Below are positions 25,949 through 35,353 of a stretch of DNA of 64,000 nucleotides, piece by piece. The number at the start of each line of letters is the position of its first letter. Positions within the stretch are counted from its first letter, which is position 1. Origin of the DNA: an uncultured Bacteroidales bacterium (GTDB lineage: Bacteria; Bacteroidota; Bacteroidia; Bacteroidales; P3); assembly GCA_900314925.1 (NCBI GenBank), contig OMXC01000004.1, positions 1 through 64,000 of the forward strand. Reading direction: 5' to 3'. Below the pieces are notes generated by a model, which was given only the letters and a program-made list of their open reading frames with translations, made no database searches and had not been told where the DNA came from. The translations under genes were made by a program, and so were the position numbers.

Positions 25949-27598
25949 TTATTTCTTCAGCTCATCAATGGCACGCAGCAACACCTTGTCAGACTTCAGC
26001 GCGCCCTTGATGCGGCCTTCGTCGTAGTAATAGCGGTTCAGCAACTCAGCCTTCAGCATCTCGCACACCTCCTCGCGGTGTTTCTGCAGGTCTCCCTCTT
26101 TCTCTTTCTCAAGAGCCGCCTCCATGGCCTTCAGCTGCCCAGCGATAGCCGTGTCATACTTTTCCTCCTTGGCCACGTCGCGCAGCTCTTTGATGACACG
26201 TTCGGTGACTGTGCTGTACGTCAGCTTCTTCTCCTTGAGGTAACGGCAGAAATCAGCGTAGAGCTCGTCGCTTATCTCAAACTCGTCGGCCGGGGCAATC
26301 TCCTTGTGGCTGCGGTAATAGTCGGTAGCATAGTCGAAGATGAGAAACTTCTGCGCCAGCGCCACACCGAGGTTTGACATATACTCCGGCTCCACCTCCA
26401 CGTCGGGCTCTATGCCGAAGCCGTCATACACCGTGCGGCCGCCCTTGGTCTTGAAGGCCGTCTTCAGCGAGTCGGGCACCTTCACGGCGCGGCCGTTCTC
26501 GTCGCGGTGGCTGTAGTCTATGGCCTGTATGCAGCGCCCCGAGGGGATGTAGTATTTGCTCACCGTCACCTTCATCTGGCTGTTGTATGGCATGGGCAGT
26601 ATGTTCTGCACCAAGCCCTTGCCGAAGCTGCGCTGTCCCACGATGACCGCGCGGTCGAGGTCCTGCAGCGAGCCGCTGACAATCTCGCTGGCCGAGGCCG
26701 AGCTGTTGTCTATCAGCACCGCCACGGGTATCTCCGTGTCCTCCGGCGCCATGCGCGTGTAACTCTTGGTGTTCTTGCTGGCCACCTTGCCCTTGGTTTC
26801 CACCACCAGCGTGCCCTTCGGAACCCAGATGTTCACAATGTCAACAGCCTCGTTCATCAGGCCGCCGCCGTTGCCGCGCAGGTCAAGCACCACACCTTTC
26901 ATGCCGGGCTTTTCCCTCTTCAGCTCCACAAAAGCCTCGCGCACATGCTTGGCAGCGTCAGTGGTGAACTCGTCGAGCTTTATGTAGCCGTAGTCCTTGT
27001 CCGGGCCTACATAGCCGTAGTACGGCACGTTGGGCAGCTTTATCTCGCGGCGCTTCAGCGTGCAGTCGAACTCCTTTCCGGCGCGTTCCACTCTCAGCAC
27101 CACCTCGGTGCCGGCTTGCCCGCGCATGGCGCTGCTCACGTCCGGCGTCTTCTTGCCCTTGGTGCTCTGCCCGTCGACGGCCACGATGCGGTCGCCGGCC
27201 TTCAGCCCCGCCTCGGCGGCGGGCAGCCCCTTGTAGGGCTCGCTGATGTAGATGGAGTCGCCGCGCTGCATGATGATGGCGCCAACGCCGCCATACTGTC
27301 CCAGCAGCTGAAGCTTCACGTCCTCCATCTGGCTCTCTGGGAAGTAGTTGGTGTAGGGGTCCATGGACGACAGCATGGCGTCGATGGCCGTCTTGATGGC
27401 CTTGCCAGGGTCCACATCATCCACATAGTTCAGGTTAAGTTGCTTGTACACATTGGCGAAGATCTCCAGATTCTTGGCAATCTCAAAGCCCCTGTCGGTC
27501 ACCGACTGCGAGCTCACCTGTCGGTCGCTCTGTGCCTGCGCCGTGGGTGCAGACGACAGCAACGCCGCCACCAATATAAAAAATGTCACTTTCTTCAT
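25949..27598 (-). CDS. S41 C-terminal processing protease (CtpA/Prc type)
   Basis: A 549-aa exported serine protease. The signal peptide is MKKVTFFILVAALLSSAPTAQA. A helical region precedes a PDZ domain (about residues 100-180, GDSIYISEPYKGLPAAEAG), then the catalytic core: LRGNGGGLMNEAV, the nucleophile Ser in NSSASASEIVSGSL and the Lys in GQRSFGKGLVQ, the S41 Ser/Lys dyad. It would trim periplasmic proteins or peptidoglycan hydrolases. The C-terminal 150 residues are helical and charged. It is followed closely by the O-antigen ligase gene. Confidence 0.95.
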   Translation of the reverse strand: MKKVTFFILVAALLSSAPTAQAQSDRQVSSQSVTDRGFEIAKNLEIFANVYKQLNLNYVDDVDPGKAIKTAIDAMLSSMDPYTNYFPESQMEDVKLQLLGQYGGVGAIIMQRGDSIYISEPYKGLPAAEAGLKAGDRIVAVDGQSTKGKKTPDVSSAMRGQAGTEVVLRVERAGKEFDCTLKRREIKLPNVPYYGYVGPDKDYGYIKLDEFTTDAAKHVREAFVELKREKPGMKGVVLDLRGNGGGLMNEAVDIVNIWVPKGTLVVETKGKVASKNTKSYTRMAPEDTEIPVAVLIDNSSASASEIVSGSLQDLDRAVIVGQRSFGKGLVQNILPMPYNSQMKVTVSKYYIPSGRCIQAIDYSHRDENGRAVKVPDSLKTAFKTKGGRTVYDGFGIEPDVEVEPEYMSNLGVALAQKFLIFDYATDYYRSHKEIAPADEFEISDELYADFCRYLKEKKLTYSTVTERVIKELRDVAKEEKYDTAIAGQLKAMEAALEKEKEGDLQKHREEVCEMLKAELLNRYYYDEGRIKGALKSDKVLLRAIDELKK

Positions 27599-27656
27599 CT
27601 GTCAACTATTTTAATTATATAACGCCTACCAAAGAATAATATTGTATTCGATGAAG

Positions 27657-27693
27657 CAAAAAAGGCGGCTCGCATCATGGAGCGAGCCACCAG
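27657..27693 (-). terminator. Terminator after the lipoprotein gene
   Basis: On the minus strand a ggctcgc/gcgagcc stem with a short loop is followed by gccttttttt. It lies 26 bp past the lipoprotein stop and upstream of the S41 gene. Confidence 0.8.
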
Positions 27694-27718
27694 CAAATTA
27701 CATGTCAAAAGAAGGCAA

Positions 27719-28246
27719 TTACCTGTTTAGGTAATATTGTGGCAGAATGAACATGTCGGGGAGATCATCCTCCTCCGTATATATAAGGTCTCCATCGCCA
27801 TAGTTGCAAACATTGAACTTGGTGCTGTCACCATTCTCCCAGTACAATACACCAGGGCCGTACTGCGAATCGCCACCGTTGTAAACATAGGTAAACACCT
27901 TGACAGTATCAGGCTCATTACGTATCAACGAGGTGCCGTCAACGTTGTAGCGGTCGGTCTTAAGCACACGCTTCCCTGCATTATCTGTTTCAAAATACAA
28001 CGTGGCGGTGCACTTCATGCGATAGGCCTCCATTTCGCTCACATAGTCGAAATAGATATAGTTTAGCGACCAACTGGTACCATACAATCTTCCATGCTGC
28101 ACCACCGGTGGCGGTGTTGGTGTTGTACCGCCACTACCGGAAGTGGAGGTGCCGTTATCTTCGCTGTCCTTGCCGCAGGACATGACTGTTAACATTGTTG
28201 CTGCCATAAAGAACAGCATAGTCAGTTTCTTGATGTGTTTGTTCAT
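27719..28246 (-). CDS. Small lipoprotein, unknown function
   Basis: A 175-aa lipoprotein. The signal peptide ends in a lipobox (TMLTVMSCGKDSED, lipidated Cys at about 24). A disordered Thr/Gly/Pro linker follows (about residues 28-50), then a beta-rich domain with many Tyr and Asp. I do not recognise the domain; the length and linker are common for Bacteroidota surface or periplasmic lipoproteins. A structured RNA lies 63 bp upstream of the start codon in the same direction, and a terminator follows. The pair may form one regulated unit. Confidence 0.75.
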   Translation of the reverse strand: MNKHIKKLTMLFFMAATMLTVMSCGKDSEDNGTSTSGSGGTTPTPPPVVQHGRLYGTSWSLNYIYFDYVSEMEAYRMKCTATLYFETDNAGKRVLKTDRYNVDGTSLIRNEPDTVKVFTYVYNGGDSQYGPGVLYWENGDSTKFNVCNYGDGDLIYTEEDDLPDMFILPQYYLNR

Positions 28247-28597
28247 CTTAATTGAGTTTTTAATCGTTATTTTATGTAGTACCGGCTAGAGGGGGTGAAA
28301 TATGCACATAAAAAAAGCGTGGTACTCATATTGTCTTCATCGGTTTTCTGAGGTCTTGGACTACCTATTTCTCCCAATTACAACGTACAAGTCCACGCAT
28401 GAAGCGAGAACATCGCCGCAACCTTCTGGGAGAAATCGCTGAAAAGTGTCCAAGTTTTCAGAAAACCAGATAAGCTACTTCGCTATTTTCTATTCTTTGA
28501 TGTGCATATTGAAACTATGCATTGTGCTTCATAGGCATTCTGTTTCGTTAATAATCCTGTTGCATATATGCTTAATCGCACTCCTTTCTACATATCC
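28247..28597. other. 351-bp gap holding RNA element B
   Basis: Apart from the RNA element (28,310-28,467) there is AT-rich sequence. No coding sequence was supported. Confidence 0.6.
28310..28467 (-). ncRNA. Structured RNA element, copy B (leader or small RNA)
   Basis: On the minus strand GGTTTTCTGA (28,467-28,458) pairs with TCAGAAAACC (28,351-28,342), and CTTGGAC (28,454-28,448) pairs with GTCCAAG (28,361-28,355); the internal loop has ACC on the 3' side. Inside, ATTTCTCCCA pairs with TGGGAGAAAT (loop-proximal helix, followed by AGG). GCGTGG (28,398-28,393) can pair with CCACGC (28,322-28,317) just before seven U's (28,316-28,310). The same architecture with different base pairs is present at 38,779-38,963. 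It lies upstream of the lipoprotein gene; no clear promoter was found. Confidence 0.75.
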
Positions 28598-30856
28598 TCA
28601 TATCTCCACCATCTTCTTTTCAAAGCCGCTAACGGTAAGCTCCTCGGGGCTGACGAACCACAGCAGGTCGTCGTGCATGAAGACCGTGCCGCGCGGCGGG
28701 TTGACAATCTTGCGGCCGCCGCGTTCTATGGCCACCACCATGACGTGGTGCTTGGTGGCAAGCAGCGACGTGCCTATCTGCATGCCGCACAGGGGGCCGC
28801 CGGCCTCCACATGGTAGCGGTACATGTGCATCTCGTGGTCGCTGTGGTCGTGCACCAGCATGTCGGCCTCCTTCTCTATGTCGGCGCGCAGGGGCGACAC
28901 CTGCTCCTCGGTGCCGATGACGGTCACCACGTCGGCAGGCATCAAGATGGCGTCCTTCTGCGGCAGGTCTATCACCGTCTCGCCGCGCTCTATGGTCACT
29001 ATGTTGGCCCCATAGCGTTCGCGTATCTGGTTCTCCGCGAGGGTCTTGCCCGCCAGCGGCGAGCTCGGCGTCATGCGCAGGCGCTCCATGACGAACTCGT
29101 TCTCCATGCCCGCGGGTATGTGGAAGGAAGCCTGCGCCTGGCGTATGTTGAAGTTCTTGGTGAAGCTTTCCTCTATGCGGCTGTAGAAGCCGTCGGCGCG
29201 CCGCGAGAAGAGCACCACGGCCACGACGATGACCGCCACCACCATGAGCAGGCCCACGGCGAGGTTCACATAGCCCGCCACCACCATGCCCACCATGAAC
29301 AGCGCTATGAAGTAGCGCAGCACCAGCAGCGGTATGACCACAGCCTGGCTGAAGCGGTAGGTGTCGAACATCTCCTTGATTTTCTTGCGGCTGACGTTCT
29401 TCACAGCCACGGCCCACAGGAAGGGCGACATGAGCACCAGCGTGGCCGCCAGACCCAGCACGCGGCTCCATATCTGCGGTATCTCGAGGTCGGCGAAGAG
29501 GCCGTCGAGCAGTGGACGCAGCACGTTGAGCGAGAGCAGCGCCATGGCCGCCAGGATGACGCCATGTATGAGGATGCCCTTCAGCTGCTTGCGCACGAAG
29601 GCGTGTATGGCGGCGAGCCCGTCGCCGGCGCTGTTGCTGTGCTCGCTGTATTCGGCCAGGTGCTTCTTCAGCTTGGCGGGCAACTTGGGCTCCAGCCACC
29701 CGTAGAAGGGCGTGGCGCCCTTGATCATGTAGGGCGTGACGAAGGTGGTCAGTATCGACACCGACACGATGATGGGGTACAGGTTGCCGTCGATGACGCC
29801 GAAGCTGTTGCCCAGGCCGGCAATGATGAACGAGAACTCACCTATCTGGCAGAAGCAGAAACCGCTCTGTATGGCCGTCTTCAGGGGCTTGCCGCTGAGG
29901 AGCACGCCCGCCGTGGCCGCCGTGGTCTTGAAGAGGATGATGCTCAAGGCAATGACCAGCACCGCCAGCCACTTCTGCCCCAGCACGGCGGGCTGTATCA
30001 GCATGCCCACCGACACGAAGAAGACGGCGCTGAAGAGGTTCTTCAGCGGCGTGATGAGGCGGTGTATGACGTCGGCCTCTATGGTCTCCGCCAGTATGGC
30101 GCCCATGACGAAGGCGCCCAGGGCGGTGCTGAAGCCCGCCTTGGCGGCCATCACCACCATGGCGAAGCAAAGGCCCACAGCCACCAGCAGCAGCGTCTCC
30201 TCGGTCATGTACTTGCGCATCCACCGCAGGAACGTGGGTATCAGATATATGCCGAAGACGAACCATGCTATGAGCGAGAAGACCAGCCGTACCATGCTCA
30301 TGGCCAGCTCTCCGCCGTCGACGGTCTTGGACACCGACACGGTGCTCAGCACCACCAGCAGCAGCACGGCCACGATGTCTTCCACCACCAGCACCGCCGT
30401 CACCGTGGAGGTGAACTTCTGCTGCTTGAGCTTCAGGTCGTCGAAGCTCTTGATGATGATGGCCGTGGACGAGATGCTGAGCATGCAGCCGAGGAAGATG
30501 CACGACATGCTGCTGAAGCCCAGGGCGTGGCCCACCACATTGCCCACCACGAACATCACGGCCAGCTCGGTGAGCGCCGTGATGGCCCCGGTGCCGCCCA
30601 CCTTCTTGAGCTTCTTGATGCTGAACTCCAGGCCCAAGGCGAACATCAGGAACACGATGCCGATGTCGCTCCACACGTGCACGCTCGAGGGGTCGCTGAT
30701 GACGGGGAACCACTTGAAGTAGGGCCCTATGAAGAATCCGGCCAGGATGTAGCCCAGCACCAGAGGCTGCTTGAGCCACTTGAAGATGACCGTGATGACA
30801 CCGGCGGTGACCAGTATCAGCGCCAAGTCCATGAATATCGCGGGTAAGCTTTGCAT
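28598..30856 (-). CDS. CPA2-type cation:proton antiporter with TrkA-C domain
   Basis: A 752-aa membrane transporter of the KefB/KefC class. About 12 helices come first (GYILAGFFIGPYFKWFP and IGIVFLMFALGLEFSIKKL are the typical first motifs). A second hydrophobic block (about residues 430-560) is unusual for Kef proteins and makes this longer than KefB. A TrkA-C (RCK_C) domain follows at about residues 590-670 (NQIRERYGANIVTIERGETV), and a second similar segment at the C-terminus. It would exchange Na+ or K+ for protons. It is 23 bp after the lipid kinase gene in the same direction. Confidence 0.9.
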   Translation of the reverse strand: MQSLPAIFMDLALILVTAGVITVIFKWLKQPLVLGYILAGFFIGPYFKWFPVISDPSSVHVWSDIGIVFLMFALGLEFSIKKLKKVGGTGAITALTELAVMFVVGNVVGHALGFSSMSCIFLGCMLSISSTAIIIKSFDDLKLKQQKFTSTVTAVLVVEDIVAVLLLVVLSTVSVSKTVDGGELAMSMVRLVFSLIAWFVFGIYLIPTFLRWMRKYMTEETLLLVAVGLCFAMVVMAAKAGFSTALGAFVMGAILAETIEADVIHRLITPLKNLFSAVFFVSVGMLIQPAVLGQKWLAVLVIALSIILFKTTAATAGVLLSGKPLKTAIQSGFCFCQIGEFSFIIAGLGNSFGVIDGNLYPIIVSVSILTTFVTPYMIKGATPFYGWLEPKLPAKLKKHLAEYSEHSNSAGDGLAAIHAFVRKQLKGILIHGVILAAMALLSLNVLRPLLDGLFADLEIPQIWSRVLGLAATLVLMSPFLWAVAVKNVSRKKIKEMFDTYRFSQAVVIPLLVLRYFIALFMVGMVVAGYVNLAVGLLMVVAVIVVAVVLFSRRADGFYSRIEESFTKNFNIRQAQASFHIPAGMENEFVMERLRMTPSSPLAGKTLAENQIRERYGANIVTIERGETVIDLPQKDAILMPADVVTVIGTEEQVSPLRADIEKEADMLVHDHSDHEMHMYRYHVEAGGPLCGMQIGTSLLATKHHVMVVAIERGGRKIVNPPRGTVFMHDDLLWFVSPEELTVSGFEKKMVEI

Positions 30857-30893
30857 AGTCAGTATCCAGTGGTTAGTGTTCAGTTATTTGCGG
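30857..30893. repeat. Degenerate 7-bp repeats between kinase and antiporter genes
   Basis: agtatccagtggttagtgtt-type heptamers over the gap, also overlapping the last codons of the lipid kinase gene. Confidence 0.6.
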
Positions 30894-31791
30894 GAACCAC
30901 AAAGTTGACTGCCTTCGGCAGGCATTCAACATTGAAGCGCGAGCCGGGCACTATCTCGCCGTCGGTGGCGACGTAGGAGTCGCGCAGGGGGTCTATGACA
31001 ACGTTGCGGCCGCGGCGGTAGCTCACTATCTGTCGCAGCTCATCGCGGTTGAGCAGCTCACCGTTCTTGTAGTACTTGATCAGCTTCGCGAAGCGGGCCA
31101 CGGACATGGGCTTCACTGCCATGACCTCCAGCAGGCCGTCGTCGTTCTTGGCGCGCGGCGCACAGTGGTAGCCGCCGCCGGCCCACTGGCCGTTGGCCAC
31201 CGAGAGGAGCAGCACCTCGCCGTCGAGCCACACCTCGCCGTCCACGCTGACGCGGCAGCGGTTGCGGCGCCCGGCGACCAGGCTGGCCACGATGCCCGTG
31301 GTGTAGGCCATGCGGCCGCCCACCAGCGGCTTGCGGCGCACAGAGGCCATAGTGTGGCACACCGCAGCCTCGAAGCCGTAGTTCAGCGTGTTGACGCAGT
31401 AGCGGTCGCCAAGGCGCATCACGTCGACAGGCACCGCCGTGCCGCGCATCAGGGCGCCGATGTCGGTGAAGTCGAGCCCCTGCCAGTAGCGCACGAAGTC
31501 GTCGCCGCTGCCGCAAGGGTAGCAGGCCACCTCCACGTGCCCGTCGCGCCCTCCTGCCTTCATAGCGCCGCTGACGACCTCGTTCAGCGTGCCGTCGCCG
31601 CCACAGGCATAGAAACGCAACACCTCGCCGCCGCCTTCGGCAGCGCGCGAGGCCACAAACCGCGTGGCGTCGCGGGGGCCACGGGTGCTGTATATCTCGG
31701 CGTCGGCACCGAGAGCCGACAGGGCCGCTCGCACGGCGCCGCTCCGGTCGTGCCCGCCGGCACAGGGGTTCACAACAAAGATATGCTTCAT
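30880..31791 (-). CDS. Diacylglycerol kinase-like lipid kinase
   Basis: A 303-aa member of the DAGK catalytic domain family (YegS/DgkB class). Motifs are NPCAGGHDRSG near the N-terminus (residues 8-18), CGGDGTLNEVVSG (ATP-binding) and GSGDDFVRY. It would phosphorylate a diacylglycerol or related lipid at the membrane. Length is typical. It precedes the antiporter gene and is followed by its degenerate repeat spacer. Its 5' flank contains the large inverted repeat starting at 31,868. Confidence 0.92.
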   Translation of the reverse strand: MKHIFVVNPCAGGHDRSGAVRAALSALGADAEIYSTRGPRDATRFVASRAAEGGGEVLRFYACGGDGTLNEVVSGAMKAGGRDGHVEVACYPCGSGDDFVRYWQGLDFTDIGALMRGTAVPVDVMRLGDRYCVNTLNYGFEAAVCHTMASVRRKPLVGGRMAYTTGIVASLVAGRRNRCRVSVDGEVWLDGEVLLLSVANGQWAGGGYHCAPRAKNDDGLLEVMAVKPMSVARFAKLIKYYKNGELLNRDELRQIVSYRRGRNVVIDPLRDSYVATDGEIVPGSRFNVECLPKAVNFVVPANN

Positions 31792-31867
31792 CGCGTCAAA
31801 TCACTACAGAATACCCCTATAACGCACGTCGCGCACGATTATTGCATCTGTTGAAAAAAAGTCGCAT

Positions 31868-31990
31868 CCCCTACGGACCCGGTACGGAGCCCCTACGGCC
31901 GTTCTTCAGTAGTTCTTCAGTAGTATTTCAGTGCGGCACTGAAGAACTACTGAAGAACTACTGAAGAACGGCCGTACCGGGTCCGTAGGG
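31868..31990. repeat. Large inverted repeat with gaagaactact arms
   Basis: Left arm: ccctacggacccggtacgg, then ccgttcttcagtagttcttc; right arm: its reverse complement. Arms are about 57 bp and nearly perfect, apart from an 11-bp insertion (agcccctacgg) on the left. The apex is gtgcggcac. A related copy is at 49,755-49,865. It lies between divergent genes (lipid kinase and holB). Confidence 0.9.
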
Positions 31991-32040
31991 AGTGCGAAGA
32001 GGGTGCGTCAAATATTTTTGTCTGTATTGTAAAAAGTTTG

Positions 32041-32048
32041 TATATTTG
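32041..32048 (+). promoter_or_regulatory. Promoter -7 box for holB
   Basis: TATATTTG followed by CA; the start codon is 20 nt after the box. Confidence 0.65.
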
Positions 32049-32068
32049 CAAGTTAAAACCTTGAGACG

Positions 32069-33094
32069 ATGCAGTTCAAAGACATTGAGGGACAGCAGGA
32101 TGTAAAGAAACGGCTGGCGGAAATCATCGACAGCGGACGCGTGAGCCACGCGCAGATGGTGCTCGGCGCCACGGCCGACGGGGCGCTGCAGCTGGCGCTG
32201 GCCTACCTTCAATACCTCTGCTGCGAGAACCGCCACGACGGCGACTCGTGCGGCGAGTGCCCGAGCTGCAAGAAGATGGCCTCGCTGATGCACCCCGACC
32301 TGCACTTCGTCTTCCCCAACGCGGCCACGGCGAAGGTGGACAAGAACTTCTGGAGCGGCGACTTCATGCCCGAGTTCCGCGAGTTCCTGCTGCAGCGCAA
32401 CGCCCGCGGCACCCTGGACGAGTGGTACGCCCACCTCGGCATCGAGAACAAGCAGGGCATGATACGCGAGAGCGACGCCGCCCACATCGTGTCGGACCTC
32501 GCCCTCAAGAGCTACGAGGGGGGCTGGAAGATGATGGTGGTGTGGATGGCGGAGAAGATGAACCCCGCCGCCGCCAACAAGCTGCTGAAGACCCTCGAAG
32601 AGCCCACCCCCGGCACGATCATCATGATGGTGTGCGAGAGCGACGAGCGCCTGCTGCCCACCATACGCAGCCGTGTGCAGACGATAACGGTGAGGGGCGA
32701 GGGGGCGAAGGCCAAAAACGAGACCGACGCGGCTTTCGCCGAGCTGCTGGTGGCGTGGCTGAGGCTTCTCTTCAAGCTCAAGATGAAGGAGCTGAGCGCA
32801 CAGGTGGACAAGATGGCCGCGCTCAACCGCGAACAGCAGAAGCAGTTCCTCGGCTACACGCTGGGCGTGATGCGCGACTGCTTCCTGCACGGCGCCGCGG
32901 GGCTGCCCGTGGACATCGGCTCCGGCGACCAGAAGTTCGACACCATGTTCCCCACCATGGTGACGGTGAACAACGTGGAGATGATAGAGCAGGCGCTCGA
33001 CGAGGCCATCATGGCCGTGGAGCGCAACGCCAACGCCAAGATAGCCCTGATGCAGCTGTCGTTCAGCATGAGCAGGGCGCTGAAGAAGCGGTGA
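32069..33094 (+). CDS. holB: DNA polymerase III subunit delta prime
   Basis: A 341-aa clamp-loader subunit. The N-terminus (DIEGQQDVKKRL) and the Cys4 zinc module (CCENRHDGDSCGECPSCKK) are typical. Walker A is degenerate (GATADGALQLALAYL in place of GxxGxGK), as expected for delta prime, and the sensor region MNPAAANKLLKTLEEP is intact. It loads the sliding clamp with the tau/gamma and delta subunits. It lies in front of ricT-gldH; the spacer forms a hairpin (33,110-33,238). Confidence 0.93.
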   Translation: MQFKDIEGQQDVKKRLAEIIDSGRVSHAQMVLGATADGALQLALAYLQYLCCENRHDGDSCGECPSCKKMASLMHPDLHFVFPNAATAKVDKNFWSGDFMPEFREFLLQRNARGTLDEWYAHLGIENKQGMIRESDAAHIVSDLALKSYEGGWKMMVVWMAEKMNPAAANKLLKTLEEPTPGTIIMMVCESDERLLPTIRSRVQTITVRGEGAKAKNETDAAFAELLVAWLRLLFKLKMKELSAQVDKMAALNREQQKQFLGYTLGVMRDCFLHGAAGLPVDIGSGDQKFDTMFPTMVTVNNVEMIEQALDEAIMAVERNANAKIALMQLSFSMSRALKKR

Positions 33095-33109
33095 AACAAA
33101 AGAAGTCAA

Positions 33110-33238
33110 GAAGTTAAAGAAGTTCAAGAAGTTAAGACAATAGCATAATATGACAACTTATGGTTTTAATGGTTAAAGATGCAAAAGGCGGAACACCAAG
33201 ACACTGTATTGTCTTAACTCCTTTAACTTCTTAACTTC
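33110..33238. repeat. Inverted repeat with 9-bp-unit arms between holB and ricT
   Basis: The left arm (33,110-33,142) consists of gaagttaaa-type 9-bp units, ending gttaagacaata. The right arm (33,207-33,238) is tattgtcttaactcctttaa and so on, the near-complement. A 64-nt loop lies between. It fills the gap and could act as a terminator or RNA stability element. Confidence 0.8.
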
Positions 33239-33258
33239 CCGCAAAAACAACAGAAACC

Positions 33259-34869
33259 ATGGAAGAAAACAAAGATAAAGAACTGGAGAAGAAACCCGTA
33301 GCCCCCACCCCCGACGATGTCGAGGAGGTGGCGAGCGCCGAAGATATAGCGGCATTCATGCGCGAGAGGCGCAAAGCCCGCGAGGAGAAACACAACATCG
33401 TGGAGCGCGAGAACCCCGAGGTGGAGGAGTACCGCTCAGAAGAGAGCGCCCTGGACCCCTACATGGAGCCCGACCCCGAGATACCGTGGGTGAAATACGA
33501 GGAGCCCGTGTACCTGAGCCGCGGCTGCAACCACTGCCCCAAGAGCTACCAGCCCGTGAGCCAGTGCGAGCGGCAGAGCTGCTCCAAGGTCACCAGCACC
33601 AACTGGCTGGCCGGCATACGGCAGCCCACCATGCGCCCGTTCGACTGCGTGGAGGTGCGCTTCAAGAACAACCACAAGGACTTCTACCGTCTGCCCGACG
33701 GCCTTGAGGTGACCGAGGGCGACGTGGTGGCCGTCGAAGGACAGCCCGGACACGACGTGGGCATAGTGTGCCTCACCGGCGAGCTGTGCCGCCTGCAGAT
33801 GCGCAAGCACCGCATCAACCCCGAGTCGGAGAACGTGCGCAAGCTCTTCCGCCGCGCCAAGGACGCCGACATCGAGCGCTGGGACGCCTCGATGCGCGAG
33901 GAGCACAACGCCTTGATACGCACGCGCCGCATAGTGGCCGACCTGGGCCTGGACATGAAGGTGAACGATGTGGAGTACCAGGGCGACCACTCGAAGGCCA
34001 TATTCTACTACACCGCCGACGCCCGCGTGGACTTCCGCGAGCTCATCAAGGTGCTCGCCGAGGAGTTTCGCGTGCGCATCGAGATGCGGCAGATAGGCGT
34101 GCGCCAGGAGGCCGGCAAGGTGGGCGGCATAGGCACCTGCGGCCGCGAGCTGTGCTGCAGCACCTGGCTCACCAACTTCAAGAGCGTCACCACCGGCGCC
34201 GCCAAGACGCAGCAGATCATGCCCAACCCGCAGAAGCTGGCAGGGCAGTGCGGCAAGCTGAAGTGCTGCCTCAACTTTGAATACGAGGTGTATGCCGACG
34301 CCCTCAAGAAGTTCCCGCCGGCAGGCCACGCCATACGGTTCCAGAAAGGCTTGGCGCTGTACAAGAAGACCGACGTCTTCCGCGGCATCATGTGGTATGC
34401 CTACGAGGGCGAGAACGACCTGATAGCCGTCAAGGCGGAGGACGTGAAGGCCATCATGGAGATGAACCGCAACCAGCAGTATCCCGAGAAGCTCGAAGAC
34501 TACCAGGTGGAGCTCATGTCGACCAGCGCCCTGGCCTCGGAAGCCAACAGCGAGGAGGTGGAGCGCGAGATAGAGCGCCTGAGCGAAGGCGGCAACGGCG
34601 TGGTGGGCCAGGAGGACAACCGCGGCAAGGAGGGCAACGAACGCAGGCCCCAGGGCGGCGACCGCAAAGGCCGCGGGCCCCGCAACGACCAACGCGGCGA
34701 CCGCGGCGAACGGCGCGACCGCGACAACCGCGCCCGCGAGGAGCGCCACAACACCAACAAGATAAGGCAGCAAAGCCAACAGAACAAGCAGGAAGGCCGG
34801 CCGCGCCGCGAGGGCGACAACAACGCTCCGCGCCGCAGCGGCAACAACAATAACCGCGAACGCAGATGA
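33259..34869 (+). CDS. ricT: RicT/PSP1-domain protein with RGG/Asn-rich tail
   Basis: A 536-aa protein. Residues 20-100 are acidic and charged. The PSP1 core (about 140-370) contains the Cys-rich GTCGRELCCSTWLTNFKSV and GKLKCCLNFEY. From about residue 440 to the end it is Arg/Asn/Gly/Asp-rich and disordered (GGDRKGRGPRNDQRGDRGER), a likely RNA-binding tail. RicT homologues act in a complex controlling RNA processing in Firmicutes; the role in Bacteroidota is not settled. It overlaps gldH by 4 bp (ATGA) and begins the conserved ricT-gldH-PBP1A operon. Confidence 0.92.
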   Translation: MEENKDKELEKKPVAPTPDDVEEVASAEDIAAFMRERRKAREEKHNIVERENPEVEEYRSEESALDPYMEPDPEIPWVKYEEPVYLSRGCNHCPKSYQPVSQCERQSCSKVTSTNWLAGIRQPTMRPFDCVEVRFKNNHKDFYRLPDGLEVTEGDVVAVEGQPGHDVGIVCLTGELCRLQMRKHRINPESENVRKLFRRAKDADIERWDASMREEHNALIRTRRIVADLGLDMKVNDVEYQGDHSKAIFYYTADARVDFRELIKVLAEEFRVRIEMRQIGVRQEAGKVGGIGTCGRELCCSTWLTNFKSVTTGAAKTQQIMPNPQKLAGQCGKLKCCLNFEYEVYADALKKFPPAGHAIRFQKGLALYKKTDVFRGIMWYAYEGENDLIAVKAEDVKAIMEMNRNQQYPEKLEDYQVELMSTSALASEANSEEVEREIERLSEGGNGVVGQEDNRGKEGNERRPQGGDRKGRGPRNDQRGDRGERRDRDNRAREERHNTNKIRQQSQQNKQEGRPRREGDNNAPRRSGNNNNRERR

Positions 34870-35351
34870 GAAAGATTTGCACATACATGGCCTGCTTGCT
34901 GGCAGCGATGGTCCTGGCGGCCTGCGACGGCAGCGTCTACTACGACGAGAGCCGCAGCGTTGACGAGCACGGCTGGTCTCCGCAGGACAGCGTCTGCTTC
35001 GACGTGGAGGTGGACGACACGGCACACCTGTTCAACTTCTTCGTGGAGGTGCGCAACAGCGTGACCTATCCCTACAGCAACACATTCCTCTTCATCAACA
35101 CCACCTTCCCCGACGGGAGTGTGGCCCACGACACCCTGGAATGCCCGCTGGCCGACCCCGAGGGGCGGTGGCTGGGCAAACACACGGGGCGCTACGTGGA
35201 CGCCCGCTACCGTCTGCGCGGCGGCAGCGCACGCTTCCCGATGACGGGGCGCTACCATTTCGCCATAGCCAACGGCATGCGCGACAGCGCCATCAGCGGC
35301 CTCAAGGACATAGGGCTCCGCGTGGAATACAGTAGAACGAAACAGCAATAG
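34866..35351 (+). CDS. gldH: Gliding motility lipoprotein GldH
   Basis: A 161-aa lipoprotein with a lipobox (LAAMVLAACDGS, Cys at about 19) and a beta-rich domain (HLFNFFVEVRNSVTYPYSN; TFPDGSVAHDTLE) as in GldH, which stabilises the type IX secretion/gliding apparatus; homologues occur in non-gliding Bacteroidales too. It overlaps ricT by 4 bp and is 2 bp from the PBP1A gene, an arrangement conserved in Bacteroidota. Confidence 0.9.
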   Translation: MRKICTYMACLLAAMVLAACDGSVYYDESRSVDEHGWSPQDSVCFDVEVDDTAHLFNFFVEVRNSVTYPYSNTFLFINTTFPDGSVAHDTLECPLADPEGRWLGKHTGRYVDARYRLRGGSARFPMTGRYHFAIANGMRDSAISGLKDIGLRVEYSRTKQQ

Positions 35352-35353
35352 TC

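Noticed and set aside
28568..30847. 759-codon plus-strand frame opposite the antiporter
   Set aside because: Antisense to a clear CPA2 transporter; extremely His/Glu-rich with no recognisable domain.
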